Notes: generated by a model not told the origin, from the sequence alone. Shown: positions 40,951-51,222, numbered from the stretch's first letter. The stretch is 64,000 nucleotides of DNA from Cupriavidus taiwanensis LMG 19424 (GCF_000069785.1 NC_010528.1:2852001-2916000); one strand, 5' to 3'. Numbers and translations: made by a program.

Positions 40951-42351
40951 TTAGTGTGCGGAAGTGTCTGCGACCAGCGCCGCGACCATCCGTTCCATGC
41001 GCATGAAGCGCGATCCCTTCACCAGCACGGCGCCCGCTTGCGCCACCATGCCCCCGCTGTCTTCCTCCAAGGCCTTTGCCAGGTCTTCCGCGCTGCCGAA
41101 ATGGCGGCCGTTGGCGCCGAAGGCCTGCACCGCGTGCACCGCCAGCTCGCCGGTGGCCCACAGCACTTCGATGCCGCGCGCCTGGGCATAGGCCCCGATC
41201 TCGTCGTGGAACGCCGGCCCCTGGTCGCCCACTTCGCCCATGTCGCCCAGCACCAGCACGCGCGGCGCGGCAAAGCCGGCCAGCACGTCGATGGCGGCGC
41301 GCATCGAGTCGGGGTTGGCGTTATAGGTGTCGTCGATGACCACCGTGCCGGCCGGCGTGTACTTGACCTGCAGCCGCCCCTTCACGGGCTTGAACTCCGC
41401 CAGTCCCGCCTGGATGGCCGGCACGTGCACGCCCGCGGCGAGCGCGCACGCGATCGCCGCCAGCGCGTTGCGCACGTTGTGCTCGCCCAGCAACGCCAGC
41501 CGCACCTCGAAGGCATGGCCCGGCGCGCGCACCTGCATCACCTGCACGCCGTCGACCAGCTCCACGGTGGCGTGCACGTCGGCCTGCTGCGTGGTGCCGA
41601 ACGACAGCACGCGGCGCGTGCCCGCCGCCGCGCGCCACACCGGCGCGTAGGCACCGCCGCTTTCCGCATCGAGCGGGAACACCGCCACGCCGTCGGCCGG
41701 CAGCGCCGCGATGGCAGCGGCGTGTTCGTGCGCCACGGCTTCCACGCTGACCATGAACTCCTGGTGCTCGCGCTGCGCATTGGTGATCACCGCCACGGTG
41801 GGCTGGGCGATGCCGGCCAGGTAGACCGTCTCGCCCGGATGGTTCATGCCGAGCTCGAGCACCGCCAGCTTGTGGGTCGCGCGCAGGCGCAGCACCGTCA
41901 GCGGCAGGCCGATATCGTTGTTCAGGTTGCCGCCGGTGGCCAGGCGCTGGTCTTCGCCGACGGCCGCGGCAAAGATCGCCGCGATCATTTCCTTGACCGT
42001 GGTCTTGCCGTTGCTGCCGGTCACCGCCACCGCCGGCAGCGTGAACTGGCGGCGCCAGCCGGCGCCCAGCTGGCCCAGCGCAATGCGCGTGTCCGGCGCA
42101 ACGATGGCCGGTACCGCGGCGTCGACCTCGCGGCTCACCAGCACCGCGGCGGCGCCGCGCGCGACCACGTCGGCAATGAAGTCGTGCGCGTCGAAGCGCT
42201 CGCCGCGCAGCGCCACGAACAGGTCGCCGGGCTCGACGCTGCGGCTGTCGGTATGCACGCGCGCGAACGGCACGGCGCCGTCGCCGCAAATGCGCGCGCC
42301 GGCGATCCAGCCGGCGGCCTGTTGCAAGGTGGTCATGGGGGTCTGGCTCAT
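40951..42351 (-). CDS. murF: UDP-MurNAc-tripeptide--D-alanyl-D-alanine ligase
   Basis: Adds D-Ala-D-Ala to complete the pentapeptide. 466 residues. The P-loop TGSNGKTTV lies at 111-119, with GNLNNDIGLPLTVL and ELGMNHPGE typical of MurF. The ATG at 42351 overlaps the murE stop by ATGA; a second in-frame ATG five codons on is less likely. It supplies the MraY substrate and is adjacent to mraY. Confidence 0.97.
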   Translation of the reverse strand: MSQTPMTTLQQAAGWIAGARICGDGAVPFARVHTDSRSVEPGDLFVALRGERFDAHDFIADVVARGAAAVLVSREVDAAVPAIVAPDTRIALGQLGAGWRRQFTLPAVAVTGSNGKTTVKEMIAAIFAAAVGEDQRLATGGNLNNDIGLPLTVLRLRATHKLAVLELGMNHPGETVYLAGIAQPTVAVITNAQREHQEFMVSVEAVAHEHAAAIAALPADGVAVFPLDAESGGAYAPVWRAAAGTRRVLSFGTTQQADVHATVELVDGVQVMQVRAPGHAFEVRLALLGEHNVRNALAAIACALAAGVHVPAIQAGLAEFKPVKGRLQVKYTPAGTVVIDDTYNANPDSMRAAIDVLAGFAAPRVLVLGDMGEVGDQGPAFHDEIGAYAQARGIEVLWATGELAVHAVQAFGANGRHFGSAEDLAKALEEDSGGMVAQAGAVLVKGSRFMRMERMVAALVADTSAH

Positions 42352-43916
42352 GCCGATACTCCGCGCGTGGCCAGTGCCAGCCGTACGTGTTCGCGATCCG
42401 AGAACGGGCGCTTGCGCCCCTGGATCTCCTGGGTGGCCTCGTGGCCCTTGCCCGCCACCAGCACCACGTCGGCCGGCGCGGCGTGCCGCACGGCATAGAG
42501 AATGGCGGCGGCGCGGTCTTCGATCTGGCGCCCGCGCGCGCGCTCGGTCATGCCGTCGGCAATCGCGTCGAGGATGTCCTGCGGGTCTTCGCTGCGCGGG
42601 TTGTCGCTGGTCAGCACGACCTCGTCGGCCAGCCGCTCGGCCACGGCGCCCATCAGCGGGCGCTTGATCGGGTCGCGGTCGCCGCCGCAGCCGAACACGC
42701 ACCACAGGCGGCCGTTGCGCGCCTGCGCTACCGGGCGCAGCGCGGCCAGGGTCTGCTCGAGCGCGTCGGGGGTGTGGGCGTAGTCGACCACGGCCAGCGG
42801 CGCCTGCGCGGCGTCGTGGCCGGCGGCGCCGAACAGCTCCATGCGGCCTTCCACCGGCGCGAGCGCGCGCAGCGCGGCAATCGCCGCGTCCCATGCCACG
42901 CCGTTGGCCAGCGCGGCGCCCAGCACCGCCAGCAGGTTGCTGACATTGAAGGCGCCGATCATCGGGGTCGCCATCTCGGCGTGGCCGAAGCTGCCGTCGA
43001 TATGGAAGGCGGTGCCGGTGGCCGTGGCGCGCACGCTGGTGGCGCGCAGCCATGCGCCACGCGGGCCGCGCACCGTGGCGGCGGCGGGGCCGTCGATGCC
43101 GTATTCGATCACGTGCGGCGCGACCACGGCGGCGGCATCTGCCGCCAGCAGGCGCTGGCCCATCGCGTCGTCGCGGTTGATCACCGCGGTGCGCAGGCCG
43201 TCCCAGCGGAACAGGCGCGCCTTGGCGGCCTCGTACTCGGCCATCGAGCCGTGGTAGTCGAGGTGGTCCTGGGTCAGGTTGGTCAGCACCGCCACCGAGA
43301 AATGCGTGCCGGCCACGCGCTCCTGCTCGAGGCCGTGCGAGGACACTTCCATCGCCACGGCGCGCGCGCCGGCGTCGTGCAGCGTAGCCAGGCTGGCCTG
43401 CAGCTGCACCGCGTCGGGCGTGGTGAAGCCGGTGGCCTGCAGCGCGTCGGGGAAGCCGGTGCCGAGCGTGCCGATGGTCGCGCAGGGCGTGCCGGTCGCC
43501 TGCAGCACGCGCGCCAGCCACTGGCTGCACGAGGTCTTGCCGTTGGTGCCGGTGATGCCGGTCACGGCCAGGCCGCGCGCCGGGTTGCCATGCCAGCCGG
43601 CGGCGATCGGGCCGGCGAGCTGGTGCAGGCGGCTGACGGCGAGGTGCGGCACGGCGTCGCCGAAGGGCCAGTCGAAGCCGTCGGCCTCATAGACCACGGC
43701 GCCGGCGCCGGCGGCGATCGCCTGGGCGATATACGGCCGGCCGTCGGTGGCGAGGCGGTCGTTGCCCAGCACGTAGGCGAAGAACACATCGCCGCGCGAC
43801 AGGCGCCGGGTATCGCCGCTCAGCTGCGCCGCGGCGGCCACGTTGGTACGCAGCCAGGCCAGCGCGTTGCTGGCCTGGGCGGTGACCTCGAGGGGAAGCA
43901 GGGGCTTGGCCGTCAT
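42348..43916 (-). CDS. murE: UDP-MurNAc-L-Ala-D-Glu--meso-diaminopimelate ligase
   Basis: Adds the third stem-peptide residue. 522 residues. The P-loop GTNGKTS is at 123-129. The DNPR motif at 438-441 predicts meso-diaminopimelate rather than lysine as substrate, as expected for a Gram-negative cell. It starts 10 bases after ftsI ends and overlaps murF by four bases. Confidence 0.97.
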   Translation of the reverse strand: MTAKPLLPLEVTAQASNALAWLRTNVAAAAQLSGDTRRLSRGDVFFAYVLGNDRLATDGRPYIAQAIAAGAGAVVYEADGFDWPFGDAVPHLAVSRLHQLAGPIAAGWHGNPARGLAVTGITGTNGKTSCSQWLARVLQATGTPCATIGTLGTGFPDALQATGFTTPDAVQLQASLATLHDAGARAVAMEVSSHGLEQERVAGTHFSVAVLTNLTQDHLDYHGSMAEYEAAKARLFRWDGLRTAVINRDDAMGQRLLAADAAAVVAPHVIEYGIDGPAAATVRGPRGAWLRATSVRATATGTAFHIDGSFGHAEMATPMIGAFNVSNLLAVLGAALANGVAWDAAIAALRALAPVEGRMELFGAAGHDAAQAPLAVVDYAHTPDALEQTLAALRPVAQARNGRLWCVFGCGGDRDPIKRPLMGAVAERLADEVVLTSDNPRSEDPQDILDAIADGMTERARGRQIEDRAAAILYAVRHAAPADVVLVAGKGHEATQEIQGRKRPFSDREHVRLALATRGVSA

Positions 43917-43926
43917 CGGGTCGATC

Positions 43927-45732
43927 TCATTGCGTCGAGCTCCACGGTTCGCTTTCCTGCACCTTGTCGCTGACCACCAGCTGGCGGATCGGCGAATCGG
44001 GCTGGACGTTCAGCGCGCGCAGCGTGCCGCCGGTAATGGCCGCGAACGCGGGGCCGGCGACCAGGCCGCCGTAGTGGCTGCCGGCGGTCGGCTCGTCCAC
44101 GCTGACGGCGACGATGATGCGCGGGTTCGACATCGGCGCCAGGCCGATAAACGAGGCGCGGTACTTGCTGCGGTTGTAGCCGCGCCCTTCATGCTTGTAG
44201 GCGGTGCCGGTCTTGCCGCCGACGCGGTAGCCCATCACCTGCGCCTCGGGCGCGGTGCCGCCGGGCGCGGTCACGGTTTCCATCATCGCGCGCACGTCGC
44301 GCGCCACCTGCGGCGACAGGATGCGCTCGCCGGTGGCGGGGCCGTTGGTGCGGAACATCGTCACCGGGATCAGTTCGCCGTCGTGCGCGAAGATGGTGTA
44401 GGCATGCGCCATCTGGAACAGCGACACCGACAGGCCGTAGCCATACGACATGGTCGCCTGCTCGATCGGGCGCCAGCTCTTGTACGGGCGCACGCGCCCG
44501 GCCACCGCGCCGGGGAAGCCGATCTTGGGGGCCTGGCCCAGGCCGATGCTGGTGTACATGTCCCACATTTCCTGCGGCTTCATCATCATCGCGATCTTGG
44601 TCGTGCCGATGTTGGACGACTTCTGGATCACGCCGGTGACGGTGAGCGCGCCGTAGTTGTGGGTATCGGTGATGGTCGCGCCTTCGAAGTTGTACTTGCC
44701 GGTGGTGGCGATTACCGTCGACGGCGACACGCGCTTGAGCTGCAGCGCCAGCGCTACCGTGATCGGCTTCATCATCGAGCCGGGCTCGAACGTGTCGGTC
44801 AGCACGCGGTTGCGCAGCTGTTCGCCCGACAGCCGGGTGCGGTCGTTGGGGTTGTAGGTGGGCCAGTTGGCCAGCGCCAGCACCTCGCCGGTCTGGGCGT
44901 CGAGCACCACCGCGCTGGCGGCCTTGGCCTTGTGCTTGTCGACCACGGCCTTGAGCTCGTTGTAGGCCAGGTACTGGATCTTGGCGTCGATCGACAGCTG
45001 GATGTCCTCGCCGTCGCGCGGGGTCTTCAGCACGCCGATGTCCTCGACCACGCGGCCGAGCCGGTCCTTGATCACCTGGCGCGCACCGGCGCGGCCGGCC
45101 AGGCCGCTCTCGCGCGCCAGCTCGACGCCTTCCTGGCCGCGGTCCTCCACGTTGGTGAAGCCGACGATATGCGCCATCGCCTCCCCTTCCGGGTAGAAGC
45201 GCTTGTATTCGCGGGTCTGGTGGATGCCTTCGATCTTCAGCGCGGCGATCTTGTCGGCGACGTCGGGCAGCACCTGGCGCTTCAGGTAGACAAAGCCCTT
45301 GTCTTCGGACAGCTTCTTGCCCAGTTCCTTCTCGGACATGCCGAGCAGCCGGGCCAGCTGGCGGATCTTGGCGGCCTCGACCTGGTTGGGCACGTCCTCG
45401 GGCACCGCCCAGATCGCCTTGACCGGCAGGCTGGTGGCCAGCACCAGGCCGTTGCGGTCGAGGATCTTGCCGCGCGTGGCCGGCAGCTCCAGCGTGCGCT
45501 GGAAGCGCTTCTTGCCCTCGGCCTCGTAGAACTGGTTGCCAGGCCCCTGGATCCAGGCCGCGCGCACCGCCAGCGCGACGAACGCGGCGAACATCAGGAA
45601 CACCACCAGCTTGGAGCGCCACATCGGCAGGCGCAGCCCCAGCACCGGGCTGGCGGCGAACTGGCCGCTGCGCGGGCGCGAGGCGGTGCCGTTGCGGTCG
45701 CGGCGGGGCGGGTTGGGGCGGGCCATGCTCAT
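43927..45732 (-). CDS. ftsI: Septal transpeptidase FtsI (penicillin-binding protein 3)
   Basis: Cross-links septal peptidoglycan. 601 residues: an Arg/Pro-rich cytoplasmic N-terminus, membrane helix about 41-60, a non-catalytic pedestal, then the transpeptidase domain. Catalytic motifs are S319-M-M-K322, S372-S373-N374 and K507-T508-G509. The start [10 protein letters not shown] is chosen because its ATG shares one base with the ftsL stop (TGATG); the longer frame upstream is a shadow of ftsL. An ATG two codons later is a possible alternative. Confidence 0.96.
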   Translation of the reverse strand: MSMARPNPPRRDRNGTASRPRSGQFAASPVLGLRLPMWRSKLVVFLMFAAFVALAVRAAWIQGPGNQFYEAEGKKRFQRTLELPATRGKILDRNGLVLATSLPVKAIWAVPEDVPNQVEAAKIRQLARLLGMSEKELGKKLSEDKGFVYLKRQVLPDVADKIAALKIEGIHQTREYKRFYPEGEAMAHIVGFTNVEDRGQEGVELARESGLAGRAGARQVIKDRLGRVVEDIGVLKTPRDGEDIQLSIDAKIQYLAYNELKAVVDKHKAKAASAVVLDAQTGEVLALANWPTYNPNDRTRLSGEQLRNRVLTDTFEPGSMMKPITVALALQLKRVSPSTVIATTGKYNFEGATITDTHNYGALTVTGVIQKSSNIGTTKIAMMMKPQEMWDMYTSIGLGQAPKIGFPGAVAGRVRPYKSWRPIEQATMSYGYGLSVSLFQMAHAYTIFAHDGELIPVTMFRTNGPATGERILSPQVARDVRAMMETVTAPGGTAPEAQVMGYRVGGKTGTAYKHEGRGYNRSKYRASFIGLAPMSNPRIIVAVSVDEPTAGSHYGGLVAGPAFAAITGGTLRALNVQPDSPIRQLVVSDKVQESEPWSSTQ

Positions 45733-46043
45733 CAGCGCGCCTCCGCTGCGCTGGCCGGCGCGGACGGTGCCGGCGGCAGCACGATGCCGGACAGGTACTG
45801 GGTCTTGCCGGGGTTGACCGGCGCCATCTTCAGCTGCGCACGCGCTGCATCGGCAATGCGCGCGCTCTTGCCCAGCGCGCTCTGCTGGTATTGCAGGCGC
45901 GACCAGTCGATATCGAGCTGCTTCTCTTCCGTCTGGGCCCGCTCGAGCGCGACGAACAGCGTGCGCGCCTGGTGCTGCGCGCTGACCAGCGACAGCGCGC
46001 ACAGGATCAGCGCGGCCAGCAGGAAGAAGGTCAGGCGGTTCAT
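45732..46043 (-). CDS. ftsL: Cell division protein FtsL
   Basis: 103 residues. A membrane helix at about 5-23 ([18 protein letters not shown]) is followed by a periplasmic coiled coil ([23 protein letters not shown]), the usual FtsL plan. It forms the FtsQLB complex that activates FtsWI. The C-terminus is Pro/Ala-rich. It overlaps rsmH by ATGA and ftsI by one base. Confidence 0.93.
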
Positions 46044-47029
46044 GCGCGCGCACCTCCGCCGGCCGGGGCCAGCTTCTCGGCCACGCGCATCACCGCCGAG
46101 CGCGCGCGCGGGTTGGCGGCCACCTCTTCGGCGCCGGGCTTGTAGCGGCCAAGCAGGCGCAGCGTCGGCTGCGGCAGGTCGGCCGCGCGCAGCGGCGCGC
46201 GGCGCAGCGCCGGGTCGGCATCCTGCTGGGGACGGGCATGCGCCGCCATGAACCGCTTGACGATGCGGTCCTCCAGCGAATGGAAACTGATCACCACCAG
46301 GCGTCCCCCTACCTGCAGCAGGTCATAGGCCGCCTTCAGCCCTCTTTCGAGGTCCTCAAGCTCTTGATTGACGTGAATCCGTAGAGCCTGAAAGGTGCGG
46401 GTCGCAGGGTCCTGACCCTTCTCGCGTGTTTTGACGGCTTTCGCCACGAGCGCGGCAAGGTCGGCAGTAGTGGCGACGGGTCCGCCATCGCCGGATTCGC
46501 TCCGGCGAGCAACAATCGCCTTTGCAATCTGTACAGCAAACCGTTCTTCCCCATAGTCTCGTATCACCCTGGCAATGTCCTGCTCATCCGCCTGCGCCAG
46601 CCACTGCGCGGCGGTGATGCCGCGCGTGGTGTCCATGCGCATGTCCAGCGGGCCCTCGAAACGAAAGGAAAACCCCCTCGCCGCCTCATCGATCTGGGGC
46701 GAGCTGATCCCCAGGTCGAGCAGCACGCCGGCGACATGGCCGCGCCCCGCCAGGCGCTCGGCCATGGCCGCAAAGCTCGCGTGCTCAATGGAGAAGCGGG
46801 CATCCTTGATGGTGCCCGCTTCTGCGATTGCTGCTGGGTCCTTGTCGAACGCAACCAGGGCCCCGTCTGGCCCCAGCCGGGCCAGTACCGCCCGGCTGTG
46901 CCCTCCCCTGCCGAAGGTGCCGTCGACATACACCCCGTCGGGCCGCCAGACCAAGGCGTCGACGGCCTCGTCCAGCAGCACGGTGCGATGCTGCAAGGCG
47001 GGGGTTGCCGGGGTTCCGGTAGGACTCAT
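46040..47029 (-). CDS. rsmH: 16S rRNA (cytosine-1402-N4)-methyltransferase
   Basis: 329 residues. SAM-dependent enzyme modifying C1402 in the ribosomal P site. The SAM motif [11 protein letters not shown] is at 35-45. [20 protein letters not shown] and [14 protein letters not shown] are diagnostic of RsmH/MraW. The segment [30 protein letters not shown] forms the helical inserted region. It starts seven bases after mraZ ends and overlaps ftsL. Confidence 0.96.
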
Positions 47030-47036
47030 GACCTCT

Positions 47037-47465
47037 TCAGAAAGAGAAATTCTTCAATGCTTCGGGCATGCCCTGCGCCATCGCCTGCTGTTCCTTGGCG
47101 GCGTAGGTCGCGGCATCCCACACTTCGAAATGGCTGCCCATGCCGAGCAGCATGACTTCCTTGTCGAGCATGGCGGCACTGCGCAGCTCCGGTGCGATCA
47201 GCACCCGGCCCGCGCCGTCCATTTCCACGTCGGCAGCGTTGCCCAGGAAGATGCGCTTCCACCAGTGCGCATCCATCGGCAGCGCTGCAATGCGCGTGCG
47301 GAAGGTCTCCCACTCGGGCCGGGGAAACAGCAACAGGCAGCCATCCGGGTGCTTGGTCAGCGTCACCCGGCCCTCGGCCTGCTGTTGCAGCGCTTCGCGA
47401 TGCCGCGACGGAATGGACATCCGCCCCTTGGCATCCAGCGACAGCGCCGATGCTCCCTGAAACAA
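47037..47465 (-). CDS. mraZ: Transcriptional regulator MraZ
   Basis: 142 residues, two SpoVT/AbrB-like repeats with the DxxxR cores DAKGR (near 11-15) and DGAGR in the second half. MraZ binds spaced GTGKR-type repeats ahead of its own operon and represses it. The start is TTG at 47465, with GGGAG five bases before it. [15 protein letters not shown] is the expected N-terminus and no ATG is available. It is the first gene of the dcw operon, with four matching repeats upstream. Confidence 0.94.
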
Positions 47466-47574
47466 GCTTGCTCCCGGTCCACGCCGGCCTTGCGAACGCT
47501 TCGCCGGCCGGCATGCGCGTGAATCCTTCCGTTCCGACTATGGTGAGAATCATCCCATGGCCGGGGCCCAATTT

Positions 47575-47609
47575 CACACAAAAATACACTTCCTCACACT
47601 ATTTCCCAC
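47575..47609 (-). promoter_or_regulatory. Four MraZ-binding repeats upstream of the dcw operon
   Basis: On the minus strand the repeats are GTGGG (47605-47609), GTGTG (47595-47599), GTGTA (47585-47589) and GTGTG (47575-47579). Spacing is exactly 10 bases with AT-rich 5-base spacers. This matches the known MraZ box layout. The repeats sit about 110-145 bases ahead of the mraZ start, so the promoter should lie at or just after them. Confidence 0.8.
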
Positions 47610-47793
47610 TTTAGAGGAAGCCATATGGGCGGTCAAGGCTGCAGGCAGGGCTGCAAACGAGATTTTTTTAATCAGAACAATGACTTAGCGCGCACACTTC
47701 ACGCACCGGAAAAGTGAATCCTTAATGAAATGAAGATCTTAGGGAAGAAAGCAGAGAAACCACCTGAGAACCACTTGCGGAGGAACTGCCGAC

Positions 47794-47876
47794 CGCGCCG
47801 GAAAGACCTGTCCCGGCGCGCGTCCAGAGGATACAACAATTGCCCGCCAGGCCCGCTGGAATCAGGGCTTGGCGGG
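47794..47876 (-). terminator. Hairpins downstream of coq7
   Basis: CCCGCCA (47843-47849) pairs with TGGCGGG (47870-47876), 28 bases past the coq7 stop. A second stem CGCGCCGG/CCGGCGCG lies at 47794-47820. T-tracts are poor. The sequence from 47610 to 47793 is otherwise without recognisable features. Confidence 0.4.
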
Positions 47877-47903
47877 AGTGGGCCCGGACCCGGGCGGCGG
47901 ACC

Positions 47904-48527
47904 TCAGATGCGGTAGGCGGCGGTGGTCATCACGCGCGACGCGCCGCGCATCAGCGCCCGCACCGGCGCCGGCAGGGGCATGCCGCCGGCCTCGCGCGCG
48001 GCGTCGCCGTGGCGGATCTCGTCGTCGCGCATCTGTTCGAGGATGGCGCGGGAGCGGCTGTCGGATTCGGGCAGGCGGTCCAGGTGTCCGCCGAGGTGGT
48101 GCTCGACCTGGCGCTCGGTCTCGGCCACGAAGCCAAGGCTGACGCGATCGCCGGCGCGCCCGGCGACCCAGCCGATGGCGAAGGCGCCGGCGTACCAAAG
48201 GGGATTGAGCAGGCTGGGGCGCGAACCCAGCTCGCGCAGACGCTCGGCGCACCACGCCAGGTGGTCTTCCTCTTCGCGCGCGGCGGCGTCCATCTGGGCG
48301 CGCACGGCGCCGTTGCGCGCGGTCAGCTTCTGCGCCTGGTACAGGGCCTGCGCGCAGACCTCGCCGACATGGTTGATGCGCATCAGGCCGGCCACATGGC
48401 GGCGCTCCTCGGCGCTCATCTGTTCGGTGTCCGGCGCCAGCCGGTCAGCCGGGTTGGCGCGCGCCGAACGCGTGGCGCCGGCAATGGCGCGCAGGGCCAC
48501 GTCGAATTCTTTGATCAGGGTATCCAT
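47904..48527 (-). CDS. coq7: 2-polyprenyl-3-methyl-6-methoxy-1,4-benzoquinone monooxygenase (Coq7)
   Basis: Di-iron hydroxylase late in ubiquinone synthesis. 207 residues. The two iron-binding EXXH motifs are E86-x-x-H89 and E170-x-x-H173, with E56 and E138 as the other expected carboxylates. [16 protein letters not shown] is the family signature. It is peripheral or embedded in the inner membrane. It diverges from the porin gene. ispB, which makes the ubiquinone tail, is also in this window but unlinked. Confidence 0.95.
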   Translation of the reverse strand: MDTLIKEFDVALRAIAGATRSARANPADRLAPDTEQMSAEERRHVAGLMRINHVGEVCAQALYQAQKLTARNGAVRAQMDAAAREEEDHLAWCAERLRELGSRPSLLNPLWYAGAFAIGWVAGRAGDRVSLGFVAETERQVEHHLGGHLDRLPESDSRSRAILEQMRDDEIRHGDAAREAGGMPLPAPVRALMRGASRVMTTAAYRI

Positions 48528-48626
48528 GTCGCAGAGGCGGTTGGTCTCGGTGCCCGGCTGCCGCGGCCATGGTGGGGTGCGCGGCCGCGGTGCGGCGGCA
48601 TGCCGGGCGCCATCGGGATTACCCGT

Positions 48627-48632
48627 ATTGTA
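48627..48632 (-). promoter_or_regulatory. Candidate coq7 -10 element
   Basis: TACAAT on the minus strand lies 100 bases before the coq7 start. The -35 region is weak. The gap from 48528 to 48864 is otherwise shared by coq7 and the porin leader. Confidence 0.35.
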
Positions 48633-48770
48633 GCTTGCCTCTAATCGCCGCCAGCCCGCTTCCCGCCTTGCCCTGATACGCCCGGCTACTCAGAAACCCT
48701 GAGTTGTTAAAAGAAGACAAGGGGTTGGGCCCCGATGGTGAACGAAACGTTGTTTGTTACAGTACTTCGC

Positions 48771-48786
48771 AACTTCCAAGGAAGTT
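48771..48786 (+). promoter_or_regulatory. Perfect palindrome in the porin upstream region
   Basis: AACTTCC, AA, GGAAGTT: a 16-base perfect palindrome ending 78 bases before the porin ATG. It could be an operator for a dimeric regulator or a short leader hairpin. The porin ribosome-binding site GGAG is at 48851-48854. Confidence 0.4.
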
Positions 48787-48864
48787 TGACGCACGGGAGA
48801 TGGAGACCATCAGGAGGTTCTTCCGAGCCGTCACCAATAATTCTTACAGTGGAGATCAACGAGC

Positions 48865-49998
48865 ATGAAGAAATCGCTTCTGGCGCTGGCAGCGCTTGGC
48901 GCATTTGCTGGGGCGGCGCAGGCCCAATCGAGCGTGACCCTGTACGGTGTGGTGGATGCCAACATCGAATACGTGAGCAACATGTCCAGCGTCACGCCGT
49001 CGGCCGCCAACGGCCTGGCCGTCGGCCCGGCGGAAAACGTCTTCCGGCTGACCTCGGGCGGCCTGTCCGGTTCGCGTTGGGGTCTGCGCGGCGTGGAAGA
49101 CCTCGGCAGCGGCCTGAAGGCCCTGTTCGTGCTCGAAAGCGGTTTCGGTCTCGATGATGGCAGGTCGCAGCAAGCCGGCCGACTGTTCGGTCGTCAGGCT
49201 TACGTCGGCATGGAAAGCGACCGCGTTGGCCGCTTCACCTTCGGTCGCCAGTACACCACGCTGTTCGACATGATGGCCAACTTCTCGCCGACCGGCTACG
49301 CCACCCAGTATGAACCGGTGGTGGCACAGCTGGGCCTGAACTTCCGCTCGGACAACACCGCCAAGTACACCGGCAAGTTCGGTCCGGTGACCGCGATCGC
49401 CCACTGGTCGTTCGGCAACGGCGTCGCCGGCGGCGGCGAGGTGCCGGGCCAATTCCGCCGCGACACCGGCTACGGTGCCGGCCTGTCCTGGGCGGCAGGT
49501 CCGTTCGGCATTTCGGCGGCCTACGACCAGTACAACCCGACCCTGAACGCCGCCGGCGGTACCGGCGACTTCAAGAAGGCCGCCGTCGCCGCCAGCTATG
49601 CCTTCGGCCCGGCCAAGCTGATGGCCGGTTACCGCTGGGGCATGAACAAGGCCGCCAACGACAACAACATCCTGAAGGACAACTACTACTGGGTCGGCGC
49701 GAACTACCAGGTCAGCCCGGCCCTGGGCCTGACGCTCGCCTACTTCTACGACGACGTCAAGAACCTGAACCTTGCTGCCAACGGCGCCACCAACAACATC
49801 AAGAACCCCTGGCAGATCTCGTTTGTCGCCGACTACAACCTGTCCAAGCGCACCGACGTCTACCTGACCACCGCCTACGCGAAGAACGCCGGCGTCAACT
49901 TCGACACCTCGGCCATCAGCTTCGCCAACGGCTACTTCCTGGGCACGGGCAAGGACAACATGGTCGCCGTCGCCGTCGGCGTGCGCCACAAGTTCTGA
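48865..49998 (+). CDS. Gram-negative trimeric porin (OmpC/Porin_4 type)
   Basis: 377 residues. A signal peptide of 20 residues ([20 protein letters not shown]) is followed by [17 protein letters not shown], the usual mature start of Burkholderiales general porins. Alternating beta strands and the conserved [26 protein letters not shown] follow. The last residues VGVRHKF end in the aromatic residue needed for BAM-mediated assembly. It forms outer-membrane diffusion channels. It stands alone between coq7 and a strong terminator. Confidence 0.95.
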   Translation: MKKSLLALAALGAFAGAAQAQSSVTLYGVVDANIEYVSNMSSVTPSAANGLAVGPAENVFRLTSGGLSGSRWGLRGVEDLGSGLKALFVLESGFGLDDGRSQQAGRLFGRQAYVGMESDRVGRFTFGRQYTTLFDMMANFSPTGYATQYEPVVAQLGLNFRSDNTAKYTGKFGPVTAIAHWSFGNGVAGGGEVPGQFRRDTGYGAGLSWAAGPFGISAAYDQYNPTLNAAGGTGDFKKAAVAASYAFGPAKLMAGYRWGMNKAANDNNILKDNYYWVGANYQVSPALGLTLAYFYDDVKNLNLAANGATNNIKNPWQISFVADYNLSKRTDVYLTTAYAKNAGVNFDTSAISFANGYFLGTGKDNMVAVAVGVRHKF

Positions 49999-50022
49999 TC
50001 CGCCTTCCCGGTTCGATCTTGC

Positions 50023-50046
50023 AAGGCACCTTCGGGTGCCTTTTTT
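50023..50046 (+). terminator. Rho-independent terminator of the porin gene
   Basis: AAGGCACC (50023-50030), a TTCG tetraloop, GGTGCC and six T residues. The cUUCGg-type loop makes this a textbook strong terminator. Confidence 0.95.
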
Positions 50047-50165
50047 CATGGCGGCAGGGCGGCTGCCATAGGGCATCACCCCATCGGCGCCGCCGCGGCT
50101 GCCGCCTAGAATGCACTGACCATCCCCGCCATGGGCGATCCAGCGGGACACACAGGAGACCAGGC

Positions 50166-51167
50166 ATGCAAACCACTCGCCGGCGCGTCGTTGCGCTGCT
50201 GCTGTCCGCCGGCATCGGCGCGCTTGCCGGCCAGCCGGCGTTGGCCGCCGACCCGTATCCGGCCAAGCCGATCCGGCTGGTGGTGCCCTTCGCCGCCGGC
50301 GGCACCACCGACATCCTGGCGCGCGCGGTGGCGGCCGAGCTGGCCAAGCTGCCGGGCTGGAACGTGGTGGTCGACAACAAGCCGGGCGCGGGCGGCAATA
50401 TCGGCGCCGACATCGTCGCCAAGGCCGCGCCCGACGGCTACACGCTGCTGATGGGCACCGTCGGCACCCATGGCATCAACCAGTCGCTGTACGGCAAGCT
50501 GCCGTTCGACCCGATCAAGGACTTCGCGCCGATCACCGAGGTGGCGGCGGTGCCCAACGTGCTGGTGCTCAATCCGGCGTTTGCGCAGCAGAACAAGATC
50601 GACAGCGTCAAGGACCTGATCGCCTATGCGCGCGCCAATCCGGGCAAGATCAACATGGCCTCGAGCGGCAACGGCACCTCGATCCACCTCGCCGGCGAGC
50701 TGTTCAAGACGCAAACCCGGACCTTCATGGTGCACTTCCCGTACAAGGGCAGCGGACCCGCGCTGACCGATCTGGCGGGCGGCACCATGCAGGTGATGTT
50801 CGACAACCTGCCGTCGTCGATGGCGCTGATCAAGAGCGGCAAGCTCAAGGCGCTGGCGGTAACCAGCGCCAAACCATCGCCGGCGCTGCCGGGCGTGCCG
50901 ACCATCGCCCAGGCCGCCGGCCTGCCGCAGTACGAGGCCAGTTCATGGTTCGGCATGCTCGCGCCGGCGGGCACGCCGCCGGACGTCATCCAGCGTATCC
51001 AGCACGAAGTGGCCAAGGCGCTGGGCGCTCCGGCGGTGCGCGAACGGCTGCAGGCACAGGGGGCCGAGCCGGTCGGCAACACGCCGGAACAGTTCGCCGC
51101 CTTCATCCGCGCCGAAACCGCCAAATGGGCCAAGGTGGTCAAGGACTCGGGCGCCAAGGTGGATTGA
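50166..51167 (+). CDS. Bug/TctC-family periplasmic solute-binding protein
   Basis: 333 residues. A signal peptide of about 28 residues ends at LAA before [18 protein letters not shown], the family start. [24 protein letters not shown] is the second core motif. The family binds carboxylates and related small molecules for tripartite tricarboxylate transporters; many copies in Cupriavidus and Bordetella are orphans, and no membrane partner is here. An AGGAG site precedes the ATG. A possible -10 TAGAAT lies at 50107-50112. A MarR gene follows after 121 bases. Confidence 0.9.
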   Translation: MQTTRRRVVALLLSAGIGALAGQPALAADPYPAKPIRLVVPFAAGGTTDILARAVAAELAKLPGWNVVVDNKPGAGGNIGADIVAKAAPDGYTLLMGTVGTHGINQSLYGKLPFDPIKDFAPITEVAAVPNVLVLNPAFAQQNKIDSVKDLIAYARANPGKINMASSGNGTSIHLAGELFKTQTRTFMVHFPYKGSGPALTDLAGGTMQVMFDNLPSSMALIKSGKLKALAVTSAKPSPALPGVPTIAQAAGLPQYEASSWFGMLAPAGTPPDVIQRIQHEVAKALGAPAVRERLQAQGAEPVGNTPEQFAAFIRAETAKWAKVVKDSGAKVD

Positions 51168-51198
51168 CGCCGGACAGGTTCGCGGCGCGCATCGCGCA

Positions 51199-51222
51199 TA
51201 TACTTGAGGCATCAAATGTTGA
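51199..51222 (+). promoter_or_regulatory. -10 element overlapped by TTGA/TCAA inverted repeats
   Basis: TATACT (51199-51204) abuts TTGA-N4-TCAA (51204-51215), which shares its right half with TCAA-N3-TTGA (51212-51222). Such overlapping dyads on a promoter are usual for MarR autoregulation. It lies about 65 bases before the MarR start. Confidence 0.45.
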
